Of a stretch of DNA of 64,000 nt, positions 27,025 through 36,166 are shown piece by piece. The stretch lies in the NCBI RefSeq assembly GCF_017741935.1, contig NZ_JAGHMH010000021.1:1-64000 (forward strand), given 5' to 3'. Each line of letters starts with the position of its first letter. The first letter of the stretch is position 1. The stretch is from Rhizobium sp. 16-449-1b. GTDB lineage: Bacteria; Pseudomonadota; Alphaproteobacteria; Rhizobiales; Rhizobiaceae. The position numbers and the translations under genes are program-made. The notes beneath the pieces were generated by a model. The model was not told where the DNA came from and ran no database searches. It saw nothing but the letters and a program-made list of their open reading frames with translations.

Positions 27025-28077
27025 ATGTCAGTCACTGAAGCAAACGACAAAAAGACAGTTTCGAACGGGCCACGGCGGGATTTCAATATCATTCGCCTGC
27101 TGCTGGAAGGTCGCGCGTTCTTCGCGCTGATCGTCATCATCGCGGTCTTCTCCTTCCTGTCGCCTTACTATTTCAGCCTCAACAACTTCCTGATCATGGC
27201 CTCGCACGTGGCGATCTTCGGGATCCTGGCGATCGGCATGCTGCTCGTCATCCTGAACGGCGGCATCGACCTCTCGGTCGGCTCGACGCTGGGCTTGGCC
27301 GGTTGTATCGCTGGCTTCCTGATGCAGGGCGTGCAGCTTCCCTCCTTCGGCGTCATCCTCTACACGCCGGTCTGGGCGGTCGTGGTCCTCACCTGCGCGA
27401 TGGGTGCGCTTGTTGGCGCCGTTAACGGCGTGCTGATCGCCTACCTCAAGGTTCCCGCCTTCGTCGCCTCGCTCGGCGTTCTCTACGTTGCCCGCGGCAT
27501 CGCGCTTCTGATGACGAACGGCCTCACCTACAACAATCTCGGCGGCCGCCCCGAACTCGGCAATACCGGCTTCGACTGGCTCGGTTTCAACCGTCTTGGC
27601 GGCATTCCGATCGGCGTGCTGGTGCTTGCGGCTCTCGCCATCATCTGCGGCATCGTGCTCAGCAAGACTGCTTTCGGTCGCTGGCTCTACGCTTCCGGTG
27701 GCAATGAACGCGCCGCCGAGCTCTCGGGCGTCCCCGTCAAGCGCGTCAAGATCCTTGTCTACGTGTTCTCCGGCGTCTGCGCGGCCATTGCCGGCCTGGT
27801 CCTTTCCTCCCAGCTGACGTCCGCCGGTCCGACCGCCGGTACCACCTATGAACTGACGGCGATTGCTGCCGTGGTCATTGGCGGCGCTGCGCTCACCGGC
27901 GGACGGGGGACCGTACGCGGCACCATGCTCGGAGCCTTCGTCATCGGCTTCCTGTCGGACGGCCTCGTGATCATCGGCGTCTCGGCATACTGGCAAACTG
28001 TCTTTACCGGCGCGGTCATCGTTCTCGCCGTTCTCATGAACAGCATCCAATACGGGCGTCGGGTCAAGTCCTCCTGA
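27025..28077 (+). CDS. eryF: Erythritol ABC transporter permease EryF
   Basis: A 350-residue CUT2-family permease with about ten hydrophobic segments and motifs NGGIDLSVGSTLGLAG (about residues 78-93) and ELTAIAAVVIGGAALTGGRG near 285. It is the inner-membrane component of the erythritol importer, between the ATPase and binding-protein genes. The N-terminal 25 residues are hydrophilic and cytoplasmic. Confidence 0.88.
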   Translation: MSVTEANDKKTVSNGPRRDFNIIRLLLEGRAFFALIVIIAVFSFLSPYYFSLNNFLIMASHVAIFGILAIGMLLVILNGGIDLSVGSTLGLAGCIAGFLMQGVQLPSFGVILYTPVWAVVVLTCAMGALVGAVNGVLIAYLKVPAFVASLGVLYVARGIALLMTNGLTYNNLGGRPELGNTGFDWLGFNRLGGIPIGVLVLAALAIICGIVLSKTAFGRWLYASGGNERAAELSGVPVKRVKILVYVFSGVCAAIAGLVLSSQLTSAGPTAGTTYELTAIAAVVIGGAALTGGRGTVRGTMLGAFVIGFLSDGLVIIGVSAYWQTVFTGAVIVLAVLMNSIQYGRRVKSS

Positions 28078-28163
28078 CGCACGCCACCGAACTTCTCCGC
28101 AACAATGCGGAAAGCACCGCCGGGAAGCCGGCACAACACGAACTCATCAATGGGAGAGAGATT

Positions 28164-29111
28164 ATGTTTAAAAAGGGCATGCGCGTTCTTCTGGCAGCTG
28201 TTGCCGTAGCGCCGATCTTCGTAAGCTCCGCATGGGCTGAGGGCCTGATGACGGTTATCGTCAACGACCCGTCCAACCCCTACTGGCTGACCGAAGGCAA
28301 CGTTGCCAAAGCAACCGCAGAAAAGCTCGGCTACACCGCAACCGTCGGCGCGCACAAGGGTGACACCAACACCGAAAGCAACCTGATCGACACCGCGATC
28401 ACCAACAAGTCGGTTGCCATCATCCTCGACCCGGCAAACGCCGATGGTTCGGTTGGCGCTGTCAAGAAGGCCGTTGCCGCTGGCATCCCGGTCATTCTCG
28501 TCAACGCTGAAATCAACCAGGAAGGCCTGGCCAAGGCACAGCTCGTTTCCAACAACGCACAGGGTGCGGCCATTGGTGCGCAGCAGTGGGTCGAAGCTGT
28601 CGGCGACAAGGGCAAGTATGCCGAACTCTTCGGCTCTCCCTCCGACAACAACGCCGCAACGCGCTCGAATGGTTACGAGTCGGTCCTGACCCAGTATCCT
28701 GACCTGGTGAAGTCGGCCAAGGAAGTCGCCAACTGGGATCGTACCCAGGGCCACAACAAGATGCAGTCGATGCTCCAGGCAAACCCTGACATCATCGGCG
28801 TCATCTCCGGCAACGACGAAATGGCTCTCGGCGCGATCGCAGCTCTGAAGGAAGCCGGCAAGCTCGCAAACGTCAAGGTTGGCGGTTTCGACGGTTCGCC
28901 TGACGCAGTAGCCGCCATCAAGGCCGGCGACCTGCAGTACACCGTCCTGCAGCCGGTCGCCGTCTTCTCGGAAGAAGCCGTCAAGCAGGCCGACAATGTC
29001 ATCAAGAACGGCAGCACCGGCGCCAAGAGCGAAAAGCAGCTCTTCGATTGCTTGCTGATCACCAAGGACAACGTCGACAAGTACACGGCTCCCTTCGTTC
29101 TCGAGCAGTAA
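28164..29111 (+). CDS. eryG: Erythritol-binding periplasmic protein EryG
   Basis: A 315-residue RbsB-type periplasmic binding protein. The signal peptide MFKKGMRVLLAAVAVAPIFVS..AWA is cleaved near residue 23. The fold motifs include IILDPANADGSVGAVKKA and GVISGNDEMALGAIAAL. GGGAGAG precedes the ATG, consistent with high expression. It ends the transporter operon at a strong intrinsic terminator. Erythritol as ligand is inferred from gene context. Confidence 0.88.
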   Translation: MFKKGMRVLLAAVAVAPIFVSSAWAEGLMTVIVNDPSNPYWLTEGNVAKATAEKLGYTATVGAHKGDTNTESNLIDTAITNKSVAIILDPANADGSVGAVKKAVAAGIPVILVNAEINQEGLAKAQLVSNNAQGAAIGAQQWVEAVGDKGKYAELFGSPSDNNAATRSNGYESVLTQYPDLVKSAKEVANWDRTQGHNKMQSMLQANPDIIGVISGNDEMALGAIAALKEAGKLANVKVGGFDGSPDAVAAIKAGDLQYTVLQPVAVFSEEAVKQADNVIKNGSTGAKSEKQLFDCLLITKDNVDKYTAPFVLEQ

Positions 29112-29120
29112 GACACGGAA

Positions 29121-29150
29121 GGGGACGCCTCAATGAGGCGCCCCCTTTTT
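29121..29150 (+). terminator. Intrinsic terminator after eryG
   Basis: GGGG-A-CGCCTC pairs with GAGGCG-C-CCCC across a 3-nt loop with a single A-C mismatch, followed by TTTTT. It separates the transporter operon from the DeoR gene 65 bp further on. Confidence 0.85.
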
Positions 29151-29214
29151 CCTCCACAGTTGCGTATCTTCGCGATACAACGCGCACACCAGTCGTTCGA
29201 GCGCAGAGGCCATC

Positions 29215-30075
29215 GTGACACAGAAGATAGGCGCAGGCGCGCTCCCCATCGACGAACTCCCAAGCGACAGCCGACAGACGCGTCAGCTCGTGCGCCGGCA
29301 GATGATCGCCGAGGCCGTGATGGCGGAAGGACAGATGCGGATCGAGGATCTAACCGATCGCTTCGGCATCAGCCTGATGACGGCGCATCGCGACGTCGAC
29401 GACCTTGTCAGCCGCGGTCTGTTTCGCAAGACGCGCGGCGTGGTGACGGCAGCCGCCTCCAGCCTGATCGAATCCAGCGACGTCTACCGCTCCGGCCGCC
29501 AATCAGCCGAGAAGAACATGATCGCCGCGGCGGCCATGCAGTTCGTAGAGCCTGGGCAAGCTATCTTCTTCGACGATTCCACCACCGTGCTGCCGATGGC
29601 AGACCACCTGCCCGCGAAGGTTCCGATCACGGCGATCACCAACTCGCTGACGCTGATCAACGCATTGAAGGGCATGCAGGACCTGACATTGCTGGCGCTC
29701 GGCGGGCAATATTACAACTGGTGCAACGCCTTTGTCGGCCGCACCACAGTCAACGAGATCCATCGTCTTCGCGCCGACGTTGCCTTTATCTCCATGTCGG
29801 CGATCACCGACGATCTGGTCTTTCACCAGTCGCCCGAGATGGTCGACACGAAGCGCGCCATGTTCGACTGCGCCGCGAAGCGCGTCCTCCTGGCCGACCA
29901 CACGAAATTCGAGCGGCGCGCCCTGCATCGCTTCGCAGCCCTCAGCGAATTCGACGTCATCATCGTCGACGACAAGACGCCCGCCGTCCATATCGACCGC
30001 ATGCGATCACGCGATATCAACGTGATCATCGCGCGAGAGGACAAGGCGCGTCTGCGACCACATCAGCCGGAGTAA
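29215..30075 (+). CDS. DeoR-family transcriptional regulator
   Basis: A 286-residue DeoR-family repressor. The helix-turn-helix is in MRIEDLTDRFGISLMTAHRD (about residues 41-60), followed by the DeoRC sugar-phosphate sensor domain with FFDDSTTVLPMADHL, AITNSLTLIN and the VLLADHTKFERRALHRF region near the C-terminus. A DeoR regulator (EryR) is linked to tpiB-rpiB in other rhizobia; here it instead lies after eryG and heads a kinase-dehydrogenase pair eight bases downstream. It probably controls that pair. Confidence 0.85.
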   Translation: MTQKIGAGALPIDELPSDSRQTRQLVRRQMIAEAVMAEGQMRIEDLTDRFGISLMTAHRDVDDLVSRGLFRKTRGVVTAAASSLIESSDVYRSGRQSAEKNMIAAAAMQFVEPGQAIFFDDSTTVLPMADHLPAKVPITAITNSLTLINALKGMQDLTLLALGGQYYNWCNAFVGRTTVNEIHRLRADVAFISMSAITDDLVFHQSPEMVDTKRAMFDCAAKRVLLADHTKFERRALHRFAALSEFDVIIVDDKTPAVHIDRMRSRDINVIIAREDKARLRPHQPE

Positions 30076-30082
30076 AGCCTGA

Positions 30083-31612
30083 ATGCCAAGTCTGCTTGGA
30101 ATAGACAGCGGCCTCACCGTCACCAAGGCCGTGATCTTCGACGTCGACGGAACACCGATTGCGGTTGCCCGCCGCCGCGTGACCCAGTTCATGCCGCATG
30201 CGCGCCATGTCGAGCGCGACATGAACGAACTCTGGACTCAGACGGCCGACGCGATCCGCGAGGCGATCGAACTCAGTGGCCGCCCGGCCAGCGACATCGC
30301 CGCAATCGCGGCCACCGCGCACGGCGACGGCATCTATCTCACTGACAAGACCAACGCCCCTCTCGGCCGCGCGCTTCTGTCGCTCGACAGCCGTTCCGTC
30401 GATATCGTCGAGGCCTGGCTTGAAAGCCCGCTCGCCGACGAGGCCTTGGAATTGACCGGCCAGGTCCCGCACGTCTCGGCGCCTTCTGCGCTGCTTGCCT
30501 GGATCAAAAAGCATGAGCCGGCACGCTACAAGGAGATCGGCCATATCCTGTCGTGCAAGGATTGGCTGCGGTTCTGCCTGAGCGGCGTCATCGGTACCGA
30601 TCGCACGGAGGCGAGCACCTCCTTCACCAATGTCCGGACGCAGGATTATGATCTCGATGCCCTGAGATTGTTCGGCATCGAGGAGATGGCCTCCGCATTG
30701 CCGCCGATTTCGCGCTCGGACGAGATCATCGGCTACGTGACCGCGCAGACGGCCGAACGCACCGGCCTCGCCGTTGGAACGCCCGTCGTTGCCGGCTTGC
30801 ACGACGTGACAGCCTCCGCGCTCGGCTCCGGCGGCTATGCCGACGACGTCGTTGCCGTCATCGCCGGCACCTATTCCATCAATGAGACGCTGTCGCCACA
30901 TCCGCGCATGGACCGCCGCTGGTTCTGCCGCAACGCCATCGAACCCGGCCAGTGGAACAACATGTCGATCTCGCCGGCATCGACGGCCAATTACGACTGG
31001 TTCCTCGACACGCTCTGCGCCAGTGAGCGCCAGAGCGTCGAGGCATCCGGCGGTTCGGTTCACGCACTGCTCGCACCGGAGATCGAGGCCGCCTTCGAGC
31101 GTCCGCTGACAGCCCTCTTCCATCCCTATCTCTTTGGCTCGCCCTATGGGGCCGCGGCCAGCGCCGGCTTCTTCGGCCTCGGCGGCTGGCACAATCGCGG
31201 CGACATGCTGCGCGCCGTGCTTGAGGGGATCGCCTTCAACCACCGCATCCATGTCGACGCCTTGCGGGATGGCTTCACCTTCAGCGAGGCGCGGCTTGCC
31301 GGCGGCATCTCGCGCAACAAACGCGTCGTGCAGATGTTCGCCGACATCCTCGGCATGCCGGCGACCGTTACCGAAACCGACGAAGCGGCCGCGTGGGGTG
31401 CTGCCCTTTGCGCTGGCGCTGGTGCCGGTCTCTATGCAAGCCCTCGGCACGATCCCCGCGACACGGCGGCCATCGCGCATCGCTGCTATCCCGATGCAGC
31501 GCGAAGTGCCGCATACCAGCAACGCTACGACCTCTTCCGCGAGATCGCCGATGCCATGGCGCCCATCTGGCCGAAGATCGGCAAGCTTACCGCAGGCAAG
31601 CCATCGGCTTGA
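30083..31612 (+). CDS. Second FGGY-family polyol/carbohydrate kinase
   Basis: A 509-residue FGGY kinase distinct from EryA. It has the N-terminal phosphate motif LGIDSGLTVTKAVIFDVDGT, LSLDSRSVDIVEAWL, a mid-domain CKDWLRFCLSG and the C-terminal ARLAGGISRNKRVVQMFADILG followed by TDEAAAWGAALCAG. Its closest functional classes are xylulokinase-like and polyol kinases, but the substrate is not readable. It starts eight bases after the DeoR gene and 59 bp before a GlpD-type dehydrogenase, mirroring the eryA-eryB arrangement. It may phosphorylate a related tetritol or pentitol. Confidence 0.85.
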   Translation: MPSLLGIDSGLTVTKAVIFDVDGTPIAVARRRVTQFMPHARHVERDMNELWTQTADAIREAIELSGRPASDIAAIAATAHGDGIYLTDKTNAPLGRALLSLDSRSVDIVEAWLESPLADEALELTGQVPHVSAPSALLAWIKKHEPARYKEIGHILSCKDWLRFCLSGVIGTDRTEASTSFTNVRTQDYDLDALRLFGIEEMASALPPISRSDEIIGYVTAQTAERTGLAVGTPVVAGLHDVTASALGSGGYADDVVAVIAGTYSINETLSPHPRMDRRWFCRNAIEPGQWNNMSISPASTANYDWFLDTLCASERQSVEASGGSVHALLAPEIEAAFERPLTALFHPYLFGSPYGAAASAGFFGLGGWHNRGDMLRAVLEGIAFNHRIHVDALRDGFTFSEARLAGGISRNKRVVQMFADILGMPATVTETDEAAAWGAALCAGAGAGLYASPRHDPRDTAAIAHRCYPDAARSAAYQQRYDLFREIADAMAPIWPKIGKLTAGKPSA

Positions 31613-31671
31613 AATATGAACCGCGCCCGCCGGGCGCGATTTGCAAATGACATTCAGCAGGACGATTTCAG

Positions 31672-33396
31672 ATGATCGATATTTCCGCCGCCAACACGCT
31701 TCGTTTCCAAGACCTCGGCGCGATCAAGGACATTGACGTCGTCATCCTCGGCGCGGGTATCAACGGCGCGGGAACGTTCCGCGATCTTTGCGTGCAGGGT
31801 GTCGATTGCCTGATCGTCGACAAGGCGGATTTCGGCTCGGGCACGAGTTCGGCGCCGTCGCGGCTGATCCACGGCGGATTGAAATATCTGGAAACCGGCG
31901 AGTTTGGCCTGGTGGCGCAATCGACGCTGGAGCGCAATCTGCTGCTGCGCAACGCACCACATTGCGTCGAGCCGCTTCCGACCTTCATTCCCGTGTTTTC
32001 CTGGACGCGCGGCATCTGGGCGGCGTTGAGGACGCTGACCGGCTCGACCACGGCCCCGCGCAGCCGCGGCGCTGTTCTCGTCAAGATCGGCCTGCGGATG
32101 TATGATTTCTTCGGCTCCCGCAACCGAGTGATGCCGAACCATCGCTTTCTCTTCAAGAAGAAGGCGCTGAAAGAGATGCCGCATGTCACGCCCGCCATCG
32201 TCGCGGGCGGCATCTACTACGACGCCAAGATCAGCCGCCCGGAACGCCTGGTCTACGAACTCGTGGCAGACGGCCTGCAGGCGAACGAGAACGCGCTGGC
32301 AACCAACTTCACGGCGCTGATCTCATCGGAAAATGGCGTGCTGACCTTCAAGCGCGCGAATGGCGAGACGTTTTCCGTTCGTCCGAAGTTGGTCATCAAC
32401 GCCGCCGGACCTTGGATCGACCATGCCAATGCCTCGCTCAACGCGCCCTCGAAGCTGATCGGCGGCACCAAGGGCTCACATATCCTGCTCGACCATCCGG
32501 AACTGGTGAAAAGCCTCAACGGCCACATGATCTACTTCGAGGCGGATGACGGCCGCATCTGCCTCGTCTACGACTACCTGGGTCTCGCCATGGTCGGCTC
32601 GACCGACATACCGGCGAGCGATCCGGAGAACGTGCGCTGCGAAGAGCCAGAGATCGAGTACTTCCTTGAGAGTGTCCGCTCCCTTCTCCCTTCGCTGCGC
32701 TTCAGCAGCGATCAGGTGGTCTACACCTATAGCGGCATCCGCCCGCTGCCGGCCTCGGACGCATCGTCGCCGGGTCTCATCAGCCGCGATCACTCAGCAC
32801 CAGTGATGGAACCGACGGCGGAGCGTCCTTTCTCTGTCGTATCGTTGGTCGGCGGAAAATGGACGACGTTCCGTGGCTTCTCCGAGGAGGTCGCCGACCT
32901 CGTGCTCAAACGCCTCCAGCGCACACGCCGCCAATCGACGCAGCAGCTGGCAATCGGCGGCGGTCGCCAGTTTCCTGGTGACGCCGCTCAGCGTCGAGCC
33001 TGGCTAGCGGCCGCCGCACAGAAAAGCGGTATCGATATGAAGCGCGCCGAAACGCTGCTGTCGCGATACGGCACCACGGCATCCGCGATCCTCGATCACG
33101 AAGCGACATCCGCCCATCGCGACAGCGAGCGGCTTTCCGATGCCGAGCACTACAGCCTGCTTGAGATCGACTGGATCGCAAGAAAAGAGTTTGTCGTCCA
33201 TCTCTCCGACATCGTCCTTCGCCGGACCACGATCGCGATCGAAGGCGCGCTGACCATGGCGGGCCTGCAGGACATGGCAAAGGTCACCGCCGAGGCGCTT
33301 GGCTGGGATGCGGCGCGCACGGAGAAAGAGATCGACGACGTCGTGACGACGCTTAGTGATTTCCACGGGCAGGATCTCAGGCAGGCGGCGGCCTGA
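31672..33396 (+). CDS. Second glycerol-3-phosphate-dehydrogenase-like FAD enzyme
   Basis: A 574-residue GlpD-family flavoprotein. The FAD motif is VILGAGINGAGTFRDLCVQG (about residues 24-43), followed by GSGTSSAPSRLIHGGLKYLE, the substrate region GSTDIPASDPE and a C-terminal helical DAO_C domain ending near LSDIVLRRTTIAIEG. It is longer than EryB by about 70 residues, mostly in the middle. It follows the second kinase, so it probably oxidises that kinase's polyol-phosphate product. It could equally be an aerobic glycerol-3-phosphate dehydrogenase; no glpK-like glycerol facilitator is nearby. Confidence 0.83.
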   Translation: MIDISAANTLRFQDLGAIKDIDVVILGAGINGAGTFRDLCVQGVDCLIVDKADFGSGTSSAPSRLIHGGLKYLETGEFGLVAQSTLERNLLLRNAPHCVEPLPTFIPVFSWTRGIWAALRTLTGSTTAPRSRGAVLVKIGLRMYDFFGSRNRVMPNHRFLFKKKALKEMPHVTPAIVAGGIYYDAKISRPERLVYELVADGLQANENALATNFTALISSENGVLTFKRANGETFSVRPKLVINAAGPWIDHANASLNAPSKLIGGTKGSHILLDHPELVKSLNGHMIYFEADDGRICLVYDYLGLAMVGSTDIPASDPENVRCEEPEIEYFLESVRSLLPSLRFSSDQVVYTYSGIRPLPASDASSPGLISRDHSAPVMEPTAERPFSVVSLVGGKWTTFRGFSEEVADLVLKRLQRTRRQSTQQLAIGGGRQFPGDAAQRRAWLAAAAQKSGIDMKRAETLLSRYGTTASAILDHEATSAHRDSERLSDAEHYSLLEIDWIARKEFVVHLSDIVLRRTTIAIEGALTMAGLQDMAKVTAEALGWDAARTEKEIDDVVTTLSDFHGQDLRQAAA

Positions 33397-33408
33397 TTAT
33401 CACCTGGC

Positions 33409-35223
33409 CTATGCGAGACGCGACATCGCGTGCTCGTCGGAGGTCGAATGCTGACCGAACTCCCGCAACAGCCAGGCGGCCGAATGACGGTCGACGGCTT
33501 TGTGGAACAGATAGCCCTGCCCCAGTAGACATCCGAGCGCGCGCAAATGTTCGGCCTGCATCTCCGTTTCTATTCCCTCGGCAACGACGCGGATGCCGAG
33601 CTTTTCGGCGATCCCCATCAGGCCTTCGATGATCACCGCACCCGCATCGCCGGGCACCAGTCGATCGACGAATGACTTGTCGATCTTGATGATATCGACG
33701 GGAACCGTCAGCAGATGCGTCAGCGACGCAAAGCCGGTTCCGAAATCATCGAGCGCAACGCGTAAACCTCGGGAGCGCATGGCATTGATCTCGTTTGCCA
33801 CGACATGATCGCCCTGGCCGAGATAGACGGATTCCGTGACCTCGATGATGACGTGCTTCAGCGGTATGCCTGATGCCGCGAATGCGCTGCACAGTCGCTC
33901 CTGAAGATGACCGGCGTGAAAATCCGCCGCCGACAGATTGATGCCGACATGCTGGAACGGGAGGCCCATGTCGAGCCATCGGCGGACATCGGCCGCAACG
34001 CGTGAGAGCATGCGCTCGGTCAACTCCGACGCCACCTGGGCATCCAGCGTCGCATCATGAAAGTTCGCCGCCGAGACGACATCCCCGGCCTGCGTGGTCA
34101 TGCGACATAGGGCCTCGAAGCCAACGACCTCGCGCGTGTCGAGGCGAAGGATCGGCTGGTAGTGAGCATCGATGCGGTTCTGCGCCAGCGCGACACTGAC
34201 GTCGCGGATGGCGCGGAAGCGGCGCGTCAGAGATGTTCCCAGCCCCGCATGATAGGCAGTGTATTGACCCCGGTTGCGCTCCTTGCCGTGATAGAGCGCG
34301 ACATCGGCATTGTGCCGGACCTGCTCGGGCGTGTCATCGATCTCGGCGATCGCGCCACCGATGCTGGCCGCCGGAAAGATCACATGGCCATCGCACTGCG
34401 CCGGCCGCTTGATCTCGCGGAGAATGTCTTCCGCCTTTGCGGCAAGATCCGGCTCCGGCCCATCATGCAGAATGACCGCGAACTCGTCGCCTCCCAATCG
34501 GAAGGTAGTTTCGGTTGGCATGGTGGCGGCCATGCGGCGCGCGACGACCTGGATGAGCGCGTCACCCGCGCCATGGCCGAACGTGTCGTTCACCAGCTTC
34601 AAGTTGTCGACGTCGACAAGCAGCATGCCCCAGCTTCGCTCGGCGGATCGATGCTGCTGTTTGAGCACCTCGTTGAACCGCGCGCGATTGGGCAGCCCGG
34701 TCAGGGCATCCGTGTAGGTCAGTGCCTCGCGCTCTAGCGCGCGTTCGTTTCTCTCCAGCGCAATCGCGCAAAGATGCACGCATGCATCCACCACATCGCG
34801 TTCCAGTTGGCTGGGCCCGCGCTTTTCACGGAAGTAAAAGGCGAAGGTCGCCAGAACACGATCGCCGCTCATGATTGGCGTCGACCAGCAGGCCTTGAAG
34901 CCCAGGGGGAGAACCATAGCCTTGAAGTCCTGCCAGCGGGCATCGTTTTCGATGTCGGTAACAGTCACCGGTACACCATGATAGGCCGCCGTCCCGCAGG
35001 AGCCGGCGAGAGGGCCGATGGCCAGATTGTCCACGGCCTGCGAATAAGTGAGCGGCAGCGATGGTCCGGCAAGCGGATGCATGCGGCCATCCTTGACCGT
35101 CAGTACCGAACAGACCGTCCAGGGGATGGCGGCCTCCACGCGCGTGCAAAGATCATGGACGACGGCGCCGAGCGGCTCGCCCTTGGCGATCATTTCAAGA
35201 ATGGCATTCTGCAGCGTCAGCAT
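33409..35223 (-). CDS. GAF-GGDEF-EAL cyclic-di-GMP protein
   Basis: About 604 residues in three parts. An N-terminal GAF sensor spans residues about 10-150 (CSVLTVKDGRMHPLAGPSLP). A diguanylate cyclase domain follows at about 160-320 with FRLGGDEFAVIL. A phosphodiesterase domain occupies about 335-585 with FEALCRM, LDDFGTGFASL, KIDKSFVD and AEGIETE. The EAL, DDFG and EGIE catalytic motifs look intact, as does GGDEF, so both activities are possible. No transmembrane helix is seen. In-frame ATGs up to 35292 exist; I favour 35223, with AGTGGGAC upstream. It is convergent with the dehydrogenase gene. Confidence 0.9.
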   Translation of the reverse strand: MLTLQNAILEMIAKGEPLGAVVHDLCTRVEAAIPWTVCSVLTVKDGRMHPLAGPSLPLTYSQAVDNLAIGPLAGSCGTAAYHGVPVTVTDIENDARWQDFKAMVLPLGFKACWSTPIMSGDRVLATFAFYFREKRGPSQLERDVVDACVHLCAIALERNERALEREALTYTDALTGLPNRARFNEVLKQQHRSAERSWGMLLVDVDNLKLVNDTFGHGAGDALIQVVARRMAATMPTETTFRLGGDEFAVILHDGPEPDLAAKAEDILREIKRPAQCDGHVIFPAASIGGAIAEIDDTPEQVRHNADVALYHGKERNRGQYTAYHAGLGTSLTRRFRAIRDVSVALAQNRIDAHYQPILRLDTREVVGFEALCRMTTQAGDVVSAANFHDATLDAQVASELTERMLSRVAADVRRWLDMGLPFQHVGINLSAADFHAGHLQERLCSAFAASGIPLKHVIIEVTESVYLGQGDHVVANEINAMRSRGLRVALDDFGTGFASLTHLLTVPVDIIKIDKSFVDRLVPGDAGAVIIEGLMGIAEKLGIRVVAEGIETEMQAEHLRALGCLLGQGYLFHKAVDRHSAAWLLREFGQHSTSDEHAMSRLA

Positions 35224-35347
35224 GATTGTCCCACTCGAGATTACGAAACCCATAGTGGCACGCTCGTGTTCAAATCGGATTGAATGCATCATTAAACTTC
35301 TATCTTTGCACTCTACCTAAATAAGATTTTTCTGATTTCTGCTCCGG

Positions 35348-35599
35348 CTATCGTTCCTTGACGTAGACGTTGGCCTCGACGGCTGCCGCTATGAAGGCAT
35401 TTCTGGCCTCGGATGGCGGTCGCTTGCCGCTTAGAACCTGCTGGCAGGTGCGCTTGGCGGTCTTCAGACTGCGCCCGCGCGCGATTGGCCACGCCGTATT
35501 CAACGCCGTCGCGGCCTCGCTTGTATTCGTCACTGTTCGAAATTCGCCGTATCTGCTCGCCTGGAAGTAGATCGGCCGGCTCCATCGTTTCGGGTCCAT
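35348..35599 (-). CDS. DUF982 domain protein
   Basis: An 83-residue protein matching the DUF982 pattern of Rhizobiales: an N-terminal SRPIYFQASRYGEFRTVTNT strand region, EAATALNTAWP, then AKRTCQQVLSGK and the closing SEARNAFIAAAVEANVYV helix. The start ATG (MDPKRW) has GGAGG nine bases upstream. The function of this family is unknown. A near-perfect 24-bp palindrome lies 40 bp upstream of its start. Confidence 0.88.
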   Translation of the reverse strand: MDPKRWSRPIYFQASRYGEFRTVTNTSEAATALNTAWPIARGRSLKTAKRTCQQVLSGKRPPSEARNAFIAAAVEANVYVKER

Positions 35600-35639
35600 A
35601 ACGCAATACCTCCGATACCCGTTAACGCACGTCCGGTTG

Positions 35640-35663
35640 TGACGTTCCAATATTTGAACGTCA
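35640..35663. promoter_or_regulatory. 24-bp palindromic operator candidate
   Basis: TGACGTTC (35640-35647) and GAACGTCA (35656-35663) flank an AATATT core, giving a 24-bp palindrome with only one mismatched pair. It lies between the divergent DUF982 and small hypothetical genes. Its size and symmetry suit a dimeric transcription factor. No known consensus is claimed. Confidence 0.55.
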
Positions 35664-35768
35664 TCGTCGGTACCGAATGGTCGACGACGATTTTGCGCGA
35701 CTGTGCTTCGCCGGTCATAGCGCCCCGGCGGCTACGCGTTACGGTGGTGCGAAACGGGGGCGGATGCG

Positions 35769-35987
35769 ATGACGAAGACGGACTGGCCGAAAGAGGCGCT
35801 GACATCGGAAGCGATGGAGATGCTGGATCGCATCCTCAGGCAATGGTGCCTTGAACAAAACTGCGATGTGACCAGCGACCGTGGGCAGGCGACCGCCAAG
35901 GCGCTGATCGACTGGTTTGAATTCGGCGTGCAGGACGAGAAAGAGCTAGCGCGGCTGGCGCGCGACGAGTTGCCGCTGAAGTCCTAG
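35769..35987 (+). CDS. Small conserved-type hypothetical protein
   Basis: A 72-residue acidic, mainly helical protein with SEAMEMLDRILRQWC, then AKALIDWFEFGVQDEKELARLARDEL in part. Similar short helical proteins of unknown function occur across rhizobia. Codon use matches neighbours, which supports it being real. The ribosome site is weak (GGGGGCGG). No domain or function can be assigned. Confidence 0.6.
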   Translation: MTKTDWPKEALTSEAMEMLDRILRQWCLEQNCDVTSDRGQATAKALIDWFEFGVQDEKELARLARDELPLKS

Positions 35988-36166
35988 CCTTCGGGAGGCA
36001 CGGGCGAAACGGTCACAAGACCGCGATGGAGCAAAAAAATCTCGCGCGCTTGATGCAACGCAATATGCATATCCGTTCGCATGCACTATCCCTTCTTGCC
36101 GGCCGCATGTCGCTGCTCCTCCCAGCAGCAGGGTGGCCGCATATATGAAAAAGGATAGCGCCCCAC

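Noticed and set aside
30026..31522. Minus-strand 498-codon frame opposite the second FGGY kinase
   Set aside because: Antisense to a gene with clear FGGY motifs; low-information translation.
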